A stretch of 5,942 nucleotides of DNA from JBIKLM01 sp044375105 (lineage in GTDB: Bacteria > Planctomycetota > UBA1135 > GCA-002686595). The notes under the pieces were generated by a model. The model ran no database searches and was not told where the DNA came from. It saw only the letters and a list, made by a program, of their open reading frames with translations. Within the stretch, counting starts at the first letter, position 1. Each line of letters begins with the position of its first letter. Positions 5,518 to 5,942 of this stretch are shown here, piece after piece. The position numbers and the translations under genes were made by a program. The stretch is taken from NCBI GenBank assembly GCA_044375105.1, contig JBILNK010000227.1:1-5942 (forward strand). The letters run 5' to 3'.

Positions 5518-5545
5518 CCGGCGCGGCTTCGGGCCTCCGCGCCGG
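5518..5545. repeat. perfect inverted repeat, 9-bp stem, 10-nt loop
   Basis: CCGGCGCGG (5518-5526) is exactly complementary to CCGCGCCGG (5537-5545). It starts seven bases after the preceding hairpin ends and runs into the first unit of the tandem repeat. Confidence 0.5.
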
Positions 5546-5598
5546 GCCTCTGCACCGGCGTTCCGCACCGGACTCCGCAACGGGCTTCCACACCGGCC
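5536..5598. repeat. short tandem repeat, five diverged 12-13 nt units
   Basis: Five consecutive units begin at 5536, 5549, 5562, 5574 and 5587: TCCGCGCCGGGCC, TCTGCACCGGCGT, TCCGCACCGGAC, TCCGCAACGGGCT and TCCACACCGGCC. The consensus is about TCCGCACCGGGCT, with unit lengths of 13, 13, 12, 13 and 12. The mixed lengths would break any reading frame, which argues against a coding repeat. Repeated binding sites or replication-slippage remnants are possible. Confidence 0.6.
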
Positions 5599-5617
5599 TC
5601 TAGCGGATCGGACCGCG

Positions 5618-5641
5618 GGCGCGCTCCCCGGCGAGCGCGTC
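5618..5641. repeat. inverted repeat, 9-pair stem with one G-T pair
   Basis: CGCGCTC (5620-5626) pairs with GAGCGCG (5633-5639) around a 6-nt loop. The stem extends by a G-T pair (5619/5640) and a G-C pair (5618/5641). Confidence 0.4.
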
Positions 5642-5683
5642 GGGCCTTTCCGGAGGCTCTGGGCCTCGATCGAGCGTCGGTTC

Positions 5684-5720
5684 CGGGGCGGGCCCACGGC
5701 GCTCGGGCCCGCGATCCCCG
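5684..5720. repeat. bulged inverted repeat, 8 + 4 bp stem
   Basis: GCGGGCCC (5688-5695) pairs exactly with GGGCCCGC (5705-5712) around a 9-nt loop. The stem continues as CGGG (5684-5687) with CCCG (5717-5720) after a 4-nt bulge (GATC, 5713-5716). It lies about 75 nt before the start codon of the next gene and could be part of its 5' leader or an operator. Confidence 0.4.
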
Positions 5721-5787
5721 CGCCGCGGCCAGACCCCCCGGGGGGCCCTGGGCGCCGGTTGCCCCCGCTCGCCACCACGGTCAAGCT

Positions 5788-5791
5788 GAGG
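5788..5791 (+). promoter_or_regulatory. Shine-Dalgarno of the 3'-terminal gene
   Basis: GAGG at 5788-5791, five bases before the ATG at 5797, is a plausible ribosome binding site. It supports translation starting there although the gene is cut off. Confidence 0.5.
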
Positions 5792-5796
5792 CCCCG

Positions 5797-5942
5797 ATGG
5801 AGCTCCCGCCCGAGTCGGCCTCGCCGCCCGCACCGACGCTGGAGGTCCGGATGCCGGAGCCGGGCCGCGCCGGGTCGCGTGGCCCCGCGCGCGCTCGGCC
5901 CTGGATCGAAGCGGGGCTGGTGCTCGGCCTGTTGGTGGCGGC
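5797..5942 (+). CDS. N-terminus of a probable membrane protein (partial)
   Basis: The frame opens at ATG 5797 and runs to the window edge without a stop, giving 48 complete codons. The first 30 or so residues (MELPPESASPPAPTLEVRMP, then an Arg/Gly/Pro stretch) are polar and probably a disordered cytoplasmic tail. They are followed by Arg-Pro-Trp and then IEAGLVLGLLVA (37-48), which looks like the beginning of a first transmembrane helix. Arginines just before the helix suggest the N-terminus stays in the cytoplasm. A GAGG ribosome binding site at proper spacing supports the start. Too little is present to name the family; a polytopic enzyme or transporter are both possible. It follows a 431-nt gap, so it probably has its own promoter. 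Confidence 0.55.
   Translation, partial: MELPPESASPPAPTLEVRMPEPGRAGSRGPARARPWIEAGLVLGLLVA

Larger units (their letters stand above)
5366..5796. other. gene-free region rich in inverted and tandem repeats
   Basis: About 431 nt between the 541-residue gene and the next gene start. Open frames on both strands here are low-complexity Arg/Ala/Pro/Gly strings without recognisable domains or ribosome binding sites, as expected by chance at this GC content. The region instead holds a run of perfect hairpin-forming repeats and a 12-13 nt tandem repeat, listed separately. A 12-bp palindrome, CCCCCCGGGGGG, lies at 5734-5745. No T-tract terminator and no clear promoter is visible. Confidence 0.6.

Noticed and set aside
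3278..5593. A 771-codon open frame on the minus strand opposite the 541-residue gene and the protease
   Set aside because: Its translation is low-complexity Arg/Gly/Ala/Pro/Gln with no domain, it overlaps two supported + strand genes, and long antisense frames are expected at this GC content.
5734..5745. CCCCCCGGGGGG palindrome as a terminator stem
   Set aside because: A hairpin needs a loop and this palindrome has none, no T-run follows, and homopolymer runs are likely by chance in this region.
1..5942. tRNA, rRNA, CRISPR arrays, insertion sequences or attachment sites
   Set aside because: I looked for cloverleaf-like segments, regularly spaced direct repeats, transposase motifs and terminal inverted repeats and found none I could support.

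Overview
This window comes from a very GC-rich bacterial chromosome (well above 70% G+C by eye), with all recognisable genes on the + strand. The peptidoglycan genes (murC, murB) imply a walled bacterium. The membrane-protein/M48-protease pair and the exported protein with a Planctomycetota-like layout suggest a Gram-negative-type envelope. Planctomycetota is my best guess for the phylum, but only from resemblance to remembered families.

Layout. (1) 1-1134: the last 65 codons of murC, followed by a complete murB that starts inside murC (59-nt overlap) and has a strong Shine-Dalgarno. This is the tail of a cell-wall precursor operon. None of the usual next genes (ddl, ftsQ, ftsA) follows. (2) 1135-1480: a gap without a convincing gene, containing two perfect inverted repeats just upstream of the next gene. 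(3) 1481-3705: a two-gene unit with an ATGA stop/start overlap. The first gene encodes a polytopic DUF898 (YjgN-like) membrane protein. The second encodes a membrane-anchored M48 zinc metallopeptidase with an N-terminal DUF7092-like domain. (4) 3740-5365: 34 nt downstream, a 541-residue presumably exported protein of unknown function. Its C-terminal half resembles the gluzincin-like domains of Planctomycetota, but the positions expected to hold the zinc ligands are replaced. (5) 5366-5796: a 431-nt gene-free stretch with a dense series of perfect inverted repeats and a 12-13 nt tandem repeat. (6) 5797-end: the start of a further gene, probably a membrane protein, cut off by the window edge.

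How they fit together. MurC and MurB act in the cytoplasm in consecutive peptidoglycan steps: MurB makes UDP-MurNAc, and MurC adds L-Ala to it. The DUF898 and M48 genes look translationally coupled and probably form a membrane module in which the protease acts with, or on, the multi-span protein. The pairing recurs in other bacteria, but I know of no established function for it. The third protein may be co-transcribed with them and may be a non-catalytic relative of an envelope peptidase.
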